Part shown: positions 8,076 to 17,113 of the stretch, piece after piece
Numbering within the stretch: position 1 is the stretch's first letter
Layout of the letters: every line of letters starts with the position of its first letter
From: Ignavibacterium sp.
GTDB taxonomy: Bacteria > Zixibacteria > MSB-5A5 > GN15 > PGXB01
Assembly: GCA_020724775.1 (NCBI GenBank)
Contig: DYGG01000005.1
Location: 1-44,155, forward strand
Direction of reading: 5' to 3'
DNA: 44,155 nt
The notes under the pieces: model-generated
The model's database searches: none
Told to the model about the DNA's origin: nothing
Seen by the model: the letters and a program-made list of their open reading frames with translations, nothing else
Made by a program: the position numbers and the translations under genes

Positions 8076-11000
8076 ATGGAATTCGAAAGAATCTCGCTGG
8101 GAATTGATATTGGCTCGATATCGGTCAAGGTTGCGGTTATTGACGAATCGGAGCGGATAGTCAAGACTGTTTACAGGCGATTTCATGGTCGCCCTTATCA
8201 GACGTTACAGAATCTGCTGGAAGAGGAATTCTCCCCCTACCTAACCTCAGAGGTGAATCTGGGATTTACCGGCATCGGAGCCCGGACCGGCGTCAAGATT
8301 CTCGGAGGCGTTGCTTTTGGCGAGATACCGGCATTGTCTGTTGCGAATTATCGTCTGGCGCCGAATGTGCGGACTATCATTGAGATGGGAGGAGAAAGTT
8401 CCAAATATATCGAAATAGACGCCGGGCGGCAGACGGTGGTCGATTTCAGCATGAACAATCTCTGCGCCGCCGGTACCGGTTCCTTTCTCGACCAGCAGGC
8501 GGGGAGGCTGAAGATTTCGATTGAAGAAGAGTTCGGACAGATGGCACTTAAGTCGCAGCATCCACCGCGCATTGCCGGACGTTGCTCGGTCTTTGCCAAG
8601 TCCGATATGATTCATCTGCAGCAGATTGCGACGCCTGATTATGATATCGTGGCCGGTTTATGTTTTGCGGTAGCGCGCAATTTTAAAAGCGCCATTGCAC
8701 GAGGCAAGAAATTCACTCCACCCGTAGCCTTTGAAGGGGGAGTGGCGGCAAACCCGGGCGTAGTGCGCGCCTTCAAAGAAATTCTCGAGATCGAGGACAG
8801 TCAATTTATCATACCGGAAAAATTCAATGTGATGGGGGCAATCGGCGCGGCATTTCTGGCAAGAAAAGCCGGGGCGGAGTCAGATGCGGTAGTCGAACCG
8901 GAAAAGATAGCGGGGTATCTAAAATTTCGAGAGATTCCTAAGGGCGGCAAGGAGAGGCTGACATTCGACTTCCCGGAGTTTAAACATTACGGGATAACCT
9001 CGGAAAAATACGGGTCGGTCTCGGATGGTCTGGAGGTATATCTGGGGATAGATGTCGGCTCGCTTTCGACCAATCTGGTGCTTATAGATCGGGACAAAAA
9101 GGTGGTAGCGCGCAGATATTTAATGACCGAAGGGAGGCCTATCGAGGCGGTGCGACGCGGCTTAAGCGAAATTGGTGAAGAAATTGGCAAAAAAGTCATC
9201 GTAAAAGGGGTCGGAACGACCGGTTCGGGACGATATTTAACCGGAGATTTTGTCGGGGCAGATATTGTAAAAAACGAAATTACCGCTCAGGCGACTGCCG
9301 CCATAAATATTGACCCGAAAGTGGATACCATTTTTGAAATTGGCGGACAAGACTCCAAGTACATTTCACTTCAGAATAAGACCGTTATCGACTTTGAGAT
9401 GAACAAAGCCTGTGCGGCCGGAACCGGTTCTTTTCTGCAGGAACAGGCAGAGAAATTAGCCATCAACATCGAAAAAGAGTTCGGGGATTTGGCTCTGACT
9501 GCGGAATGCCCCGTAGGTTGCGGCGAGAGATGTACAGTCTTTATGGAATCGGACCTGGTGAGCCATCAGAGAGCCGGCGCGGAAACGGATGATTTGGTCG
9601 CCGGACTGGCGTATTCCATCGCCTCGAATTATCTGACAAAAGTTGTCGGCGACCGGAAAATAGGAGATAATATATTCTTTCAAGGGGGAGTCGCCTGGAA
9701 TAAAGGGGTGGTAGCGGCATTCGAGGGGCTAACCGGCAAGAAGATAACCGTGCCGCCGCATCATGACATTACCGGAGCCATCGGGTCGGCGATTCTGGCG
9801 ATGGAAGCAGACCGGGGTCAGAAAAGTAAATTCAAAGGATTTGACCTTTATAAGAGAGAGTATAGAATCTCCACATTCCCCTGCACGGACTGCTCCAACC
9901 TCTGCGAGATTCGGAAGGTGGAGGTCGAAAACGAAGAGCCGCTTTACTATGGAAGCAGGTGCGAGAAATATGATGTCAGCCGACAGGAGGCAAAAACGGC
10001 CGGCAAAGATTTCCAGAATCTGAGACAGCAACTGTTATATAGAAGATATCTTTCCTTTGAAAAACCGACCCGGAACCGGGGACGAGTCGGTATGCCGCGG
10101 GTCCTGCATTTCTTCGAATATTATCCTTACTGGAGAGCGTTTTTCGAATCGCTGGGATTCGAAGTGGTCAATAGCGACCTCTCCGATCACGACATTGTTG
10201 AAGAGGCGCTGGAGAAATTTACAGCTGAAACCTGTTTTCCGATTAAGATGGCGTTCGGACATGTCTCCAATCTTATTAAGAAGAAAGTGGATTATATATT
10301 CCTGCCGGGAATTATCCGTTTCCAGGGTGGTGCCCCTGATGATGAATATGGCAGTTATATCTGCCCTTATGTCCAATCGATCGGAAATACCATATCGGCC
10401 CGGTTTGACTTCGCCGCTGAAGGGATACGATTCATTGGAACGCCGATCCGACTGCAGAGAGATATCGCCAAGATGGTTAATCAGTTAGAGCCAATATCTA
10501 ATGTGATGCATTTAAAAGAACGCGAGGTCAGGAAAGCGGTTGAAGACGGGATGAAAGCCTATGACCTGTTTCAAAGGAGGCTGCAGGAAACGGGTCGGGA
10601 GTTTCTGGAGAACCTTCAACCGGGGGAGAAATGCGCCGTGATAGTCGGACGTCCTTATAACAGTTTTGACCGCCGACTGTCACTGGAGATACCTGACAAG
10701 ATTCGTAAGATGGGGATAAAGACTATACATATTGATTTTCTGCCGCTCGACCTCGGCAGTCAGGACCTTTCATCGATGTACTGGCTTTATGGCCGCAAGA
10801 TTCTGGCGGCGGCAAATTTCATAAGAAAGCACCCCAATCTTTACGCCATCTATCTGACTTCGTTCGGCTGCGGACCTGATTCATTCATAACCCACTTTTT
10901 CCGCAGGCATATGTCGGGGAAGCCATATTTGCAGTTGGAAATGGATGAGCATTCTGCCGATGCCGGGATGATTACCCGGGTTGAGGCCTTTTTGGACTCA

Positions 11001-12275
11001 TTGCGTTTTTATGAATATAAACCGCCTATCACTGAATTCAGCCCGGCTGACAGAAGTTTCTCTCCGGCGGACAAGACGATTTTCATCCCCAATATGTGCG
11101 ACCATGCCTATGCCATCAGGGCCGCTTTTGTAAGGTGCGGAATTAAGGCGGAGGTGATGAAGGAGCCGAACGAAGAGAGTTTGCGATTAGGGAAGAAGTT
11201 CACCTCCGGCAAAGAGTGTTTCCCCTGTGCGGTAACGACTGGAGATATGATTCGAAAACTGTACTCCAAAGATTTCGACCCGGCGCGATCGGTTTTTTTC
11301 ATGCCGGGCGCCGACGGTCCCTGCCGTTTCGGGTTGTACAGCCAGTATCATCGAATTGTCCTGGATGAACTGGGGCACAAGAATGTCCCGATATATTCGC
11401 CCAATTCCCGGTCTTCTTATAGCGACTTTGGATTAGAAAAGACACCATTTAGAAGATTGGGATGGCGCGGAATGGTATTCATTGACTGCCTGATTAAAGC
11501 CTTACTTAAAACCAGGCCATACGAAATCGAGAATGGAGCATCTCAAGAGGTCTATGACCAGTATCTGCGGAAACTGCAAGAGTGTATAATCGCCAACGAG
11601 GATATAAACAGGCTGGCGGAAGAAGCCGCCCGAAAATTCTCGCAGATTAATTGCCGCCCGGAAGGAAAACCGGTAATCGGATTGGTGGGGGAGATTTATC
11701 TGCGGAACAATCGCTTCTCCAATAATCATCTCATAGAAAAACTGGAGGCTCTGGGGATGGAGGTCCGTCTGGCTACTTTTGGAGAGTGGGTCAATTATAC
11801 ATCTTTTACTTTCAAACTGGATTCATTGTACAAGAAGAGGTGGAAGAGCATACTTAAAGCCTCCCTGCAGGGGTATTATCAGCATCGTGACGAAAGAGTA
11901 ATCGAGGAGCACTTTGGAAAGCACTTCCCCATAGAGAAAGAGAACTCGATTGCACGGGTGCTTCAGTATGCTTCGCCGTATCTTCCGGTGGCGGTTAGGG
12001 GAGAGGCGGTCCTCTCGATAGGCAAGGCGGTCGATTTTTTCCGGACTGGCGCCTCGGGAATCATCAATTGTATGCCTTTCAACTGTATGCCTGGGACAAT
12101 CGTCAGTTCGCTCTCCCGTCGGGTAGCGGCTGATTTAAGTAATATCCCGTGGCTGAATATCAGTTATGAGGGGCTTCAGGATACCGGAGAAGAAACCAGA
12201 CTGGAAGCCTTTGTGGAGCAGGTTCGCAATTTCGCCCAGAACTCGCAGGAGAAGGCGAAACAGAGAACAGCATGA
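8076..12275 (+). CDS. Giant acyl-CoA dehydratase activase-related protein, double ASKHA domain
   Basis: This 1399-residue protein belongs to the BadF/HgdC activase family. Two ASKHA ATPase domains lie in tandem (phosphate loops at 8-23 and 323-338). Each has the pair of cysteines that in HgdC-type activases hold a [4Fe-4S] cluster between two subunits: Cys130 in LCAAGTGSF and Cys170 in GRCSVF; Cys446 in ACAAGTGSF and Cys486 in ERCTVF. The fusion would therefore form the cluster within one chain. A CX2CX3C motif (603, 606, 610) leads into a DUF2229/COG3580-like region (about 665-900). A COG3581-like region (about 995-1390) carries CFPC (1048, 1051) and paired cysteines at 1332 and 1337. Similar fused proteins are known in anaerobes, but their substrate is unknown. 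No dehydratase subunits are nearby. Confidence 0.9.
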   Translation: MEFERISLGIDIGSISVKVAVIDESERIVKTVYRRFHGRPYQTLQNLLEEEFSPYLTSEVNLGFTGIGARTGVKILGGVAFGEIPALSVANYRLAPNVRTIIEMGGESSKYIEIDAGRQTVVDFSMNNLCAAGTGSFLDQQAGRLKISIEEEFGQMALKSQHPPRIAGRCSVFAKSDMIHLQQIATPDYDIVAGLCFAVARNFKSAIARGKKFTPPVAFEGGVAANPGVVRAFKEILEIEDSQFIIPEKFNVMGAIGAAFLARKAGAESDAVVEPEKIAGYLKFREIPKGGKERLTFDFPEFKHYGITSEKYGSVSDGLEVYLGIDVGSLSTNLVLIDRDKKVVARRYLMTEGRPIEAVRRGLSEIGEEIGKKVIVKGVGTTGSGRYLTGDFVGADIVKNEITAQATAAINIDPKVDTIFEIGGQDSKYISLQNKTVIDFEMNKACAAGTGSFLQEQAEKLAINIEKEFGDLALTAECPVGCGERCTVFMESDLVSHQRAGAETDDLVAGLAYSIASNYLTKVVGDRKIGDNIFFQGGVAWNKGVVAAFEGLTGKKITVPPHHDITGAIGSAILAMEADRGQKSKFKGFDLYKREYRISTFPCTDCSNLCEIRKVEVENEEPLYYGSRCEKYDVSRQEAKTAGKDFQNLRQQLLYRRYLSFEKPTRNRGRVGMPRVLHFFEYYPYWRAFFESLGFEVVNSDLSDHDIVEEALEKFTAETCFPIKMAFGHVSNLIKKKVDYIFLPGIIRFQGGAPDDEYGSYICPYVQSIGNTISARFDFAAEGIRFIGTPIRLQRDIAKMVNQLEPISNVMHLKEREVRKAVEDGMKAYDLFQRRLQETGREFLENLQPGEKCAVIVGRPYNSFDRRLSLEIPDKIRKMGIKTIHIDFLPLDLGSQDLSSMYWLYGRKILAAANFIRKHPNLYAIYLTSFGCGPDSFITHFFRRHMSGKPYLQLEMDEHSADAGMITRVEAFLDSLRFYEYKPPITEFSPADRSFSPADKTIFIPNMCDHAYAIRAAFVRCGIKAEVMKEPNEESLRLGKKFTSGKECFPCAVTTGDMIRKLYSKDFDPARSVFFMPGADGPCRFGLYSQYHRIVLDELGHKNVPIYSPNSRSSYSDFGLEKTPFRRLGWRGMVFIDCLIKALLKTRPYEIENGASQEVYDQYLRKLQECIIANEDINRLAEEAARKFSQINCRPEGKPVIGLVGEIYLRNNRFSNNHLIEKLEALGMEVRLATFGEWVNYTSFTFKLDSLYKKRWKSILKASLQGYYQHRDERVIEEHFGKHFPIEKENSIARVLQYASPYLPVAVRGEAVLSIGKAVDFFRTGASGIINCMPFNCMPGTIVSSLSRRVAADLSNIPWLNISYEGLQDTGEETRLEAFVEQVRNFAQNSQEKAKQRTA

Positions 12276-13918
12276 ACGTGTCAGGGCATAAGCAGGCCAA
12301 TCAGATTATAGAATCATTCTTTGATGCCTACTGGAAAGTAAACTGTTCTTCCGGTACATTTCACGGCATCCACCAGCATGATTCTGAAATGGACCATTGG
12401 GGGTATGAAGTACGTAAAGACTTTCAGGAAAAACTCCGACGCTGGCGGGAAGAAATCAGCGCACAATTAAAAGCCGATACTCTTGAGACTGGACAGAGGC
12501 TTGACCTGGAAATTCTTCTGTGCGAAATCGAAAGAGGGATTGCCGAGGGGGAGTATTTCGACCGCTTTGAAAACGACCCCTCTCTGTACCCGAATGCCGC
12601 GATTATGGCGCTTCTGATTCTCGAAATAAGAGAATTTGCGCCGCTTGAAGATAGGCTGACGGCGCTGGCAGGGCGGCTCAAAGATATCCCGCGCTTTTTG
12701 TCTGAGGCAAAAGATAATTTGCGGCGCTCCGAATTGATTCCGGGCGAGTGGATGGCGATGGCGAAGGAAGCCAATTCTGCCGCCCAGAAATATTTCACCA
12801 GGCTAATTACGGAGACCGCTGGCAAGTTTCCGCCGTTGCGCAACGAATTGATGGCCGCCGCCACGCTGGCGGCAAAATTCTTCGAAGATTACGCTCAATT
12901 CATTAACAATGAGTTGGGCCGCAAGGCGGTCGGCTCCTTTGCGGCCGGCCGCGAATTCTTCGATATTCTTCTCCAGCGACATCATCTGCTGCCTTACCGG
13001 GCGTCGGACCTGACAAGGATAGGCAAGGAGTATCTCGAGCGGACGCTCAGAGAAATGCAAAAGACGGCGGCCGAAATAGACCCTCTCAAGAGCCTGCAAG
13101 ACCTGATAGAGAATATCAAAAGGGATACCCCCGATGCAGGGAAACTTGAGAATTATTACTGTGAAGTTGTCCGCCGGACCCGGGAGTTTGTCGTCACCCG
13201 GGAGCTGGCCACTCTACCGCCTGGGGAATCACTGGAGATAATGACAACGCCTCCCTCGGAAAGGGGGATTCTGCCATACGCTGCTTATATGCAGCCGGCG
13301 CCGTTTGAAGCCAATCAGAAAGGGTTTTTCTGGGTGACGCCGATTGATAAGGGGCTCAGTATGGAACTACAGCAGGCACAACTTTCCGGTCACAGCCGTG
13401 CCGCCATCGAAATCAGGGCGCTTCATGAAGGGTATCCGGGGCATCATCTTCAGTTGTGCCTCGCCAATCGACTCCCTTCAAAGGTAAGAAGAGTTTTCGG
13501 CACCAATGTATTCGTGGAAGGGTGGGCTCTTTATTGTGAGGAACTGATGAAGAGAGAAGGCTTTTATCGCGACCGTCGGACCGACCTTATGCAATTGAAA
13601 GACCAGTTGTGGCGTTCCTGCCGGGTGGTCATAGATGTCGGCTTGCATACGGGAGAAATGACGTTCGATGACGCGGTCAAGATGCTGGTGGAGACGGCAA
13701 TGCTGGAGCCGACCAGCGCCGTAGCCGAAGTGCGCCGCTATACGCAGAATCCGACGCAGCCGATGAGTTACCTTATCGGCAAAATAGAGATTGAGCGTCT
13801 GGCGGCCGACTACCGTCGGAAATTTGCGGATAAAAGTTTGCGGCAATTTCACGATGAATTATTATCTTACGGCTCGATTCCGATTGCTCTGGCGCGGCGG
13901 GAAATGCTGGGAACATAA
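12272..13918 (+). CDS. DUF885 family protein, putative metallopeptidase
   Basis: This 548-residue protein matches the DUF885 family (about 550-600 residues). It has the HExxPGHH-type motif at 385-392 (HEGYPGHH) and EGWALYCEE at 416-424, which together resemble a gluzincin metallopeptidase site with a second Glu zinc ligand. No signal peptide is seen, so it is probably cytoplasmic, unlike some secreted members. The ATG overlaps the TGA of the activase gene (ATGA), so the two are co-translated. Peptidase or other amide hydrolase activity is an inference from the family; substrate is unknown. The long helical N-terminal region (about 1-330) rich in Glu and Arg is typical. Confidence 0.85.
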   Translation: MNVSGHKQANQIIESFFDAYWKVNCSSGTFHGIHQHDSEMDHWGYEVRKDFQEKLRRWREEISAQLKADTLETGQRLDLEILLCEIERGIAEGEYFDRFENDPSLYPNAAIMALLILEIREFAPLEDRLTALAGRLKDIPRFLSEAKDNLRRSELIPGEWMAMAKEANSAAQKYFTRLITETAGKFPPLRNELMAAATLAAKFFEDYAQFINNELGRKAVGSFAAGREFFDILLQRHHLLPYRASDLTRIGKEYLERTLREMQKTAAEIDPLKSLQDLIENIKRDTPDAGKLENYYCEVVRRTREFVVTRELATLPPGESLEIMTTPPSERGILPYAAYMQPAPFEANQKGFFWVTPIDKGLSMELQQAQLSGHSRAAIEIRALHEGYPGHHLQLCLANRLPSKVRRVFGTNVFVEGWALYCEELMKREGFYRDRRTDLMQLKDQLWRSCRVVIDVGLHTGEMTFDDAVKMLVETAMLEPTSAVAEVRRYTQNPTQPMSYLIGKIEIERLAADYRRKFADKSLRQFHDELLSYGSIPIALARREMLGT

Positions 13919-13973
13919 AAAGTGACGAATTGTTAAATCATTACATAAAATCTAAGAACGAAATGGAGTAAAG

Positions 13974-14300
13974 ATGAGCAAACCGGTAGAAATTAATGAT
14001 GGTTCTTTCGAAGCGGAAGTCATTAAATCTGATAAGCCTGTTATAGTTGATTTCTGGGCAACCTGGTGCGGTCCCTGCAAGATGATCGCGCCGATTCTGG
14101 AGGAGGTTGCCACAGAGTACGACGGCAAATTGAAAATAGCCAAAATGGATGTTGACTCCAATACCAAGGTTGCCTCTCAGTATGGGATTATGTCAATTCC
14201 GACGCTGCTCTTTTTTAAGAACGGGCAGTTGGTCGACCAGGTAATCGGAGCGATCCCAAAAGCGCAACTGGTCAACCGTCTTGCCAAAGTACTTTCTTGA
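13974..14300 (+). CDS. trxA: Thioredoxin
   Basis: This is a 108-residue classical thioredoxin, a cytoplasmic protein disulfide reductase reduced by thioredoxin reductase. The active site WCGPC is at 31-35 in FWATWCGPCK, and the cis-proline motif SIPT is at 74-77. Buried Asp26 (VDFW) is present. There is no signal peptide. A GGAG element precedes the ATG by about 8 nt. A TAAAAT box at 13946-13951 could be its -10, but the matching -35 is poor, so it may also be read from the genes upstream. The next gene begins 3 nt after its stop. CcdA about 3 kb downstream could relay its electrons to the periplasm, which is inference. Confidence 0.97.
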   Translation: MSKPVEINDGSFEAEVIKSDKPVIVDFWATWCGPCKMIAPILEEVATEYDGKLKIAKMDVDSNTKVASQYGIMSIPTLLFFKNGQLVDQVIGAIPKAQLVNRLAKVLS

Positions 14301-14303
14301 AAT

Positions 14304-14744
14304 ATGCCTACCTACGGTGATACCGGGGAGGGATGGAAAAATCCCTCCCCAGAGCAGATTCGCGACCTTCTAAACAGTTCTAAAGTTATTGCTGTGGTAG
14401 GGCTCTCTTCCAACCCCGAGCGACCGAGCCATAATATAGGAAGATATCTTATGGAGCAGGGGTATCACGTCATCCCGGTCAATCCGAATGAAAGTGAAGT
14501 GCTCGGGGAAAATTCATTTCCAGACCTAAAATCAGTCCCGGAAAAAGTCGATATTGTCGATGTCTTCCGTCGCGGAGAAGAAGCGGTGGGAATAACAGCG
14601 GAGGCAATCGCGATCGGAGCGAAAGCGGTCTGGTTGCAGGAAGGGGTGATTTCAATTCCGGCGTTTCGCATGGGGGAGAAGGCGGGCATTATTATGGTGA
14701 TGGACCGCTGTATTTTCAAAGAGCACTCCGGCATAACCAAGTAG
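14304..14744 (+). CDS. CoA-binding domain protein (YccU-like)
   Basis: This 146-residue protein is a stand-alone CoA_binding_2 Rossmann domain, as in E. coli YccU. The nucleotide-binding start VIAVVGLSSNPERPSH (28-43) and the following strand YHVIPVNPNESEVLG are family hallmarks; DIVDVFRR and KAVWLQEGV follow in order. CoA binding has been shown for relatives, but no enzymatic role is established. The start codon is 3 nt after trxA, so the two genes share a transcript and are probably translationally coupled. A CoA-binding protein next to thioredoxin could reflect CoA-thiol or protein-CoAlation chemistry, but that is only a guess from context. Confidence 0.88.
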   Translation: MPTYGDTGEGWKNPSPEQIRDLLNSSKVIAVVGLSSNPERPSHNIGRYLMEQGYHVIPVNPNESEVLGENSFPDLKSVPEKVDIVDVFRRGEEAVGITAEAIAIGAKAVWLQEGVISIPAFRMGEKAGIIMVMDRCIFKEHSGITK

Positions 14745-14751
14745 GTATATC

Positions 14752-14847
14752 ATGTGCGCTTATGACATCATATTTTTGGCAATATTCCTGGCAATCTGGT
14801 TTCTCATTCTGATATTTGTTCTTCCGCGTTTAAGCAAACATACGTGA
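14752..14847 (+). CDS. Possible 31-residue single-pass membrane peptide
   Basis: A short open frame starts 7 nt after the CoA-binding gene with a TAGGT element 5 nt before its ATG. It encodes a Cys at residue 2, Tyr and Asp at 4-5, an uninterrupted hydrophobic stretch from about 6 to 24 (Ile, Phe, Leu, Trp), and a basic tail (PRLSKHT). This layout fits a small membrane protein with the tail in the cytoplasm. It ends before the operon terminator at 14915. No homologue is recognised. Chance is possible because A/T-rich sequence often reads as hydrophobic residues. Confidence 0.45.
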   Translation: MCAYDIIFLAIFLAIWFLILIFVLPRLSKHT

Positions 14848-14914
14848 CTTCCCAGCAATTGTGACATCCAGTTGGATGAAACCTCATCTGAAAAAAAGCG
14901 TGATTCGTAAAACA

Positions 14915-14942
14915 GTTGGCAGAGAATTGTCTGCCGGCTTTT
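14915..14942 (+). terminator. Rho-independent terminator after the trxA operon
   Basis: A 9-bp stem (14915-14923 with 14930-14938, including two G-U pairs) closes a 6-nt loop and is followed by TTTT. It lies between the small membrane peptide and the strong rhomboid promoter, which fits an operon boundary. Confidence 0.55.
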
Positions 14943-14952
14943 CTCAATTTGA

Positions 14953-14981
14953 TTGACAAAATTGGCGCCAGTCGCCATAAT
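14953..14981 (+). promoter_or_regulatory. Strong sigma-70-type promoter for the rhomboid gene
   Basis: TTGACA (14953-14958) and CATAAT (14976-14981) are separated by exactly 17 nt. Transcription would start near 14988, leaving a leader of about 28 nt before the rhomboid ATG at 15016. Confidence 0.7.
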
Positions 14982-15015
14982 TAAGCATAAGTGAAAGCAT
15001 GCCGATAGGTTAATT

Positions 15016-15834
15016 ATGAGTTGGAACGACCACTATCCCGGCTCGCCGTCGAGTTTTAGAATCGGTCCCGGGCTCCTGTCGCCGGTGATTAAGTACCTGA
15101 TGATTATTACCGGCGGGGTATTTTTTATTCAATTGCTGGTCAAATATCCGATTGAACTGACGTTTGGGCTGACGCCGGCGGTCTTCTTCCGGGAATTTCC
15201 GAATTATCTGTTTCAACCGTTGACCTACATGTTTTTCCACGCCGGGTTCTTCCATATCTTTTTCAATATGTTTTCACTCTGGATGTTTGGCACGGAAATA
15301 GAGCAGTCCTGGGGTTCGCGCTCATTTCTTAAATTCTATCTTTTGTGCGGTCTGGGCGGGGCGCTTATTTCGCTGGCGTTAAATCCGGGGCTGTCACGGC
15401 CGATAGTTGGGGCATCCGGCGCCATCTACGGTGTGCTTCTGGCATACTGGATTATGTTCCCTGACCGCTATCTTCTGATTTTCTTCATATTCCCGATGAA
15501 GGTCAGATGGGCAATTCCGCTTTTCGCCGTCCTTAATTTCCTGGCGGCGGGTCCCAATGTGGCTCATCTGGCCCATCTTGGAGGGGCGTTGGTGGGGTTC
15601 CTTTACATGAAGGCAGACTGGCGTTTACGGCGTCCCCTCCAGTGGCTGAAGTCGTTGCGGCACAAAAGAAAGGTTAATCAACTGGAGAAAAACCGTCAAA
15701 AAGCCGAAGAAATAATGAGAAGAGTTGATGCTATCCTGGATAAAATCAATGAGGTAGGCATCGAGAATATTTCCCGGGATGACCGCAAATTCCTTGAGGA
15801 AGCCAGCCAGATTTTATCCAAGAATGACAAATAA
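15016..15834 (+). CDS. Rhomboid family intramembrane serine protease
   Basis: The 272-residue protein has six predicted membrane helices between about 25 and 198 and a charged cytoplasmic tail (200-272) with coiled-coil character. The catalytic pair is intact: Ser134 in GASGA and His187 in AHLGG. The HxxxN motif that helps stabilise the oxyanion (His80, Asn84) is present, as is the loop WMFGTEIEQSWG typical of the family. Rhomboids cleave transmembrane helices of substrate proteins within the inner membrane. It has its own strong promoter, and the pseudo-receiver gene begins 19 nt after its stop. The substrate is unknown; single-pass proteins nearby include the RodZ-like protein and the anti-sigma factor, but no link is shown. 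Confidence 0.93.
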   Translation: MSWNDHYPGSPSSFRIGPGLLSPVIKYLMIITGGVFFIQLLVKYPIELTFGLTPAVFFREFPNYLFQPLTYMFFHAGFFHIFFNMFSLWMFGTEIEQSWGSRSFLKFYLLCGLGGALISLALNPGLSRPIVGASGAIYGVLLAYWIMFPDRYLLIFFIFPMKVRWAIPLFAVLNFLAAGPNVAHLAHLGGALVGFLYMKADWRLRRPLQWLKSLRHKRKVNQLEKNRQKAEEIMRRVDAILDKINEVGIENISRDDRKFLEEASQILSKNDK

Positions 15835-15853
15835 TTTTGCAATTACAGGTTAA

Positions 15854-17056
15854 ATGCCAAAGAAGATACTGGTAGCGGAGAAATCTGACACCATTCGGGG
15901 TATCGCCGAAGCGGTATTGCATCAGAATGGTTACGACGTCGTCTCGGCGGCGACTCTGGAAAAAGCCAAAGAGTTAATCATCACCGGACAGCCCAACCTC
16001 ATAGTTTTGGGGGCAGACCTGAAAGATACCGACGGAAAATATCTCTATGATTCTCTGGAGGAGAATCCGATGATGGCGTCAATTCCACTGCTGCTCATCG
16101 CCGACCCTGACGGCCGCTCCCTGCCGTATCCTGACGAAGTGATACTACCCCGTCCCTTTGAACCGCAGGATTTTATCGAGAGGATTCGGCTCTTTGCCGG
16201 CGGCGGGAATCAGAAGCCGGCATCTTCCTCCGCCGGAGCCCGCGACCCCTTCACTATGGGCACTATTGATGACGCCTTCCTGGATGCGGCGCTGGGGATA
16301 GAAAAAATCTCCGTGGAGTCGTCCGAAGAGTTCGATAAGACATTTATGACCGGTAAACTGAAGACTGCAAGTAAGTCTGACAGTGGGGATGCCTTTAATT
16401 TAGCGCAGCAGCCGATTGATGACCAGGAAAAGAAAGGTGGCACTCAAAAAGTCGAGACCCTGATGATTCGTGAAGATAACGGCACGGCCAAAGAGACCAA
16501 GAAGGCGCCCGAAAAACTCTCAGGAACATCACAAATCGAAATTGCCTCCGACCAATATGGGCTTATTGCTCCCGAATCACCGGCTAAGCTCGAAGTCTCG
16601 AAACCAAGTGTCCATGATTATGACTGGTTCATCAAGGAGATGCAGAAAGATGCCGCGAACATTACGTTTACTCCTGACGGACCAAAGGTCACTGCCACTC
16701 CCAGCGAAAAGATTATGGAGCCGGTTCCGCCGACCGTGGCGGAAGTGGAGCATCCTGCCACCAATATTCCCGAGAAGCCGCCGGCAGTCGGTTCCGGAGT
16801 TGACCAGTTCATCGAGAAATTCAAAGAAGAGGTCAAGCAGTTGGAGAGCCAGGCAGAAGTTGGAAGTCCCGACAGGGGCGAATCACCGGCGCTTCCGGAA
16901 TCTGCCGACTTGGGCGAAGTCCGGCACTTTTCCAATTATGTGGCGGAACTTCTTGCCGAAAGGCTGGCCAAAGAGATCGCCTCAAAACTTGATGCAGAGA
17001 CGATATTCGAACTGGTAAAAAGCGACCTTGCAAAGATACTGGCGGCAAAAAAATAA
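15854..17056 (+). CDS. Pseudo-receiver protein with disordered middle and conserved-looking C-terminal helix
   Basis: The N-terminal 117 residues have the fold pattern of a response-regulator receiver (KKILVAEKSD, GYDVVSAATLEKA, PNLIVLGADL, RPFEPQDFIERI). The functional residues are altered: the acidic pair is Glu9-Lys10, the phosphoacceptor position before ADLKDTDG is Gly53, the switch Thr/Ser is Ala83, and the invariant Lys is Arg100. Phosphorylation is therefore unlikely. Residues 118-340 are low-complexity and rich in Pro, Lys, Glu and Ser. A C-terminal amphipathic helix segment (about 350-400) resembles the tails of some receiver proteins of Deltaproteobacteria. No DNA-binding or enzymatic output domain is seen. 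It is probably a protein-protein hub co-transcribed with rhomboid; the role is unknown. Confidence 0.75.
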   Translation: MPKKILVAEKSDTIRGIAEAVLHQNGYDVVSAATLEKAKELIITGQPNLIVLGADLKDTDGKYLYDSLEENPMMASIPLLLIADPDGRSLPYPDEVILPRPFEPQDFIERIRLFAGGGNQKPASSSAGARDPFTMGTIDDAFLDAALGIEKISVESSEEFDKTFMTGKLKTASKSDSGDAFNLAQQPIDDQEKKGGTQKVETLMIREDNGTAKETKKAPEKLSGTSQIEIASDQYGLIAPESPAKLEVSKPSVHDYDWFIKEMQKDAANITFTPDGPKVTATPSEKIMEPVPPTVAEVEHPATNIPEKPPAVGSGVDQFIEKFKEEVKQLESQAEVGSPDRGESPALPESADLGEVRHFSNYVAELLAERLAKEIASKLDAETIFELVKSDLAKILAAKK

Positions 17057-17086
17057 TTCCCGATTCAGTCATTTCCGATTATATTC

Positions 17087-17108
17087 CTCCTCAATTGAAA
17101 TTGAGGAG
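17087..17108 (+). promoter_or_regulatory. Perfect inverted repeat sequestering the ccdA ribosome-binding site
   Basis: A perfect 10-bp inverted repeat (17087-17096 and 17099-17108) is separated by 2 nt. Its right arm contains GAGGAG, the Shine-Dalgarno sequence of ccdA, 5 nt before the ATG at 17114. In RNA it would fold into a stable 8- to 10-bp hairpin hiding that site; in DNA it would be a 22-bp operator-like palindrome. It can therefore act at either level. No T-run follows, so it is not a simple terminator. Confidence 0.6.
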
Positions 17109-17113
17109 TTCTA

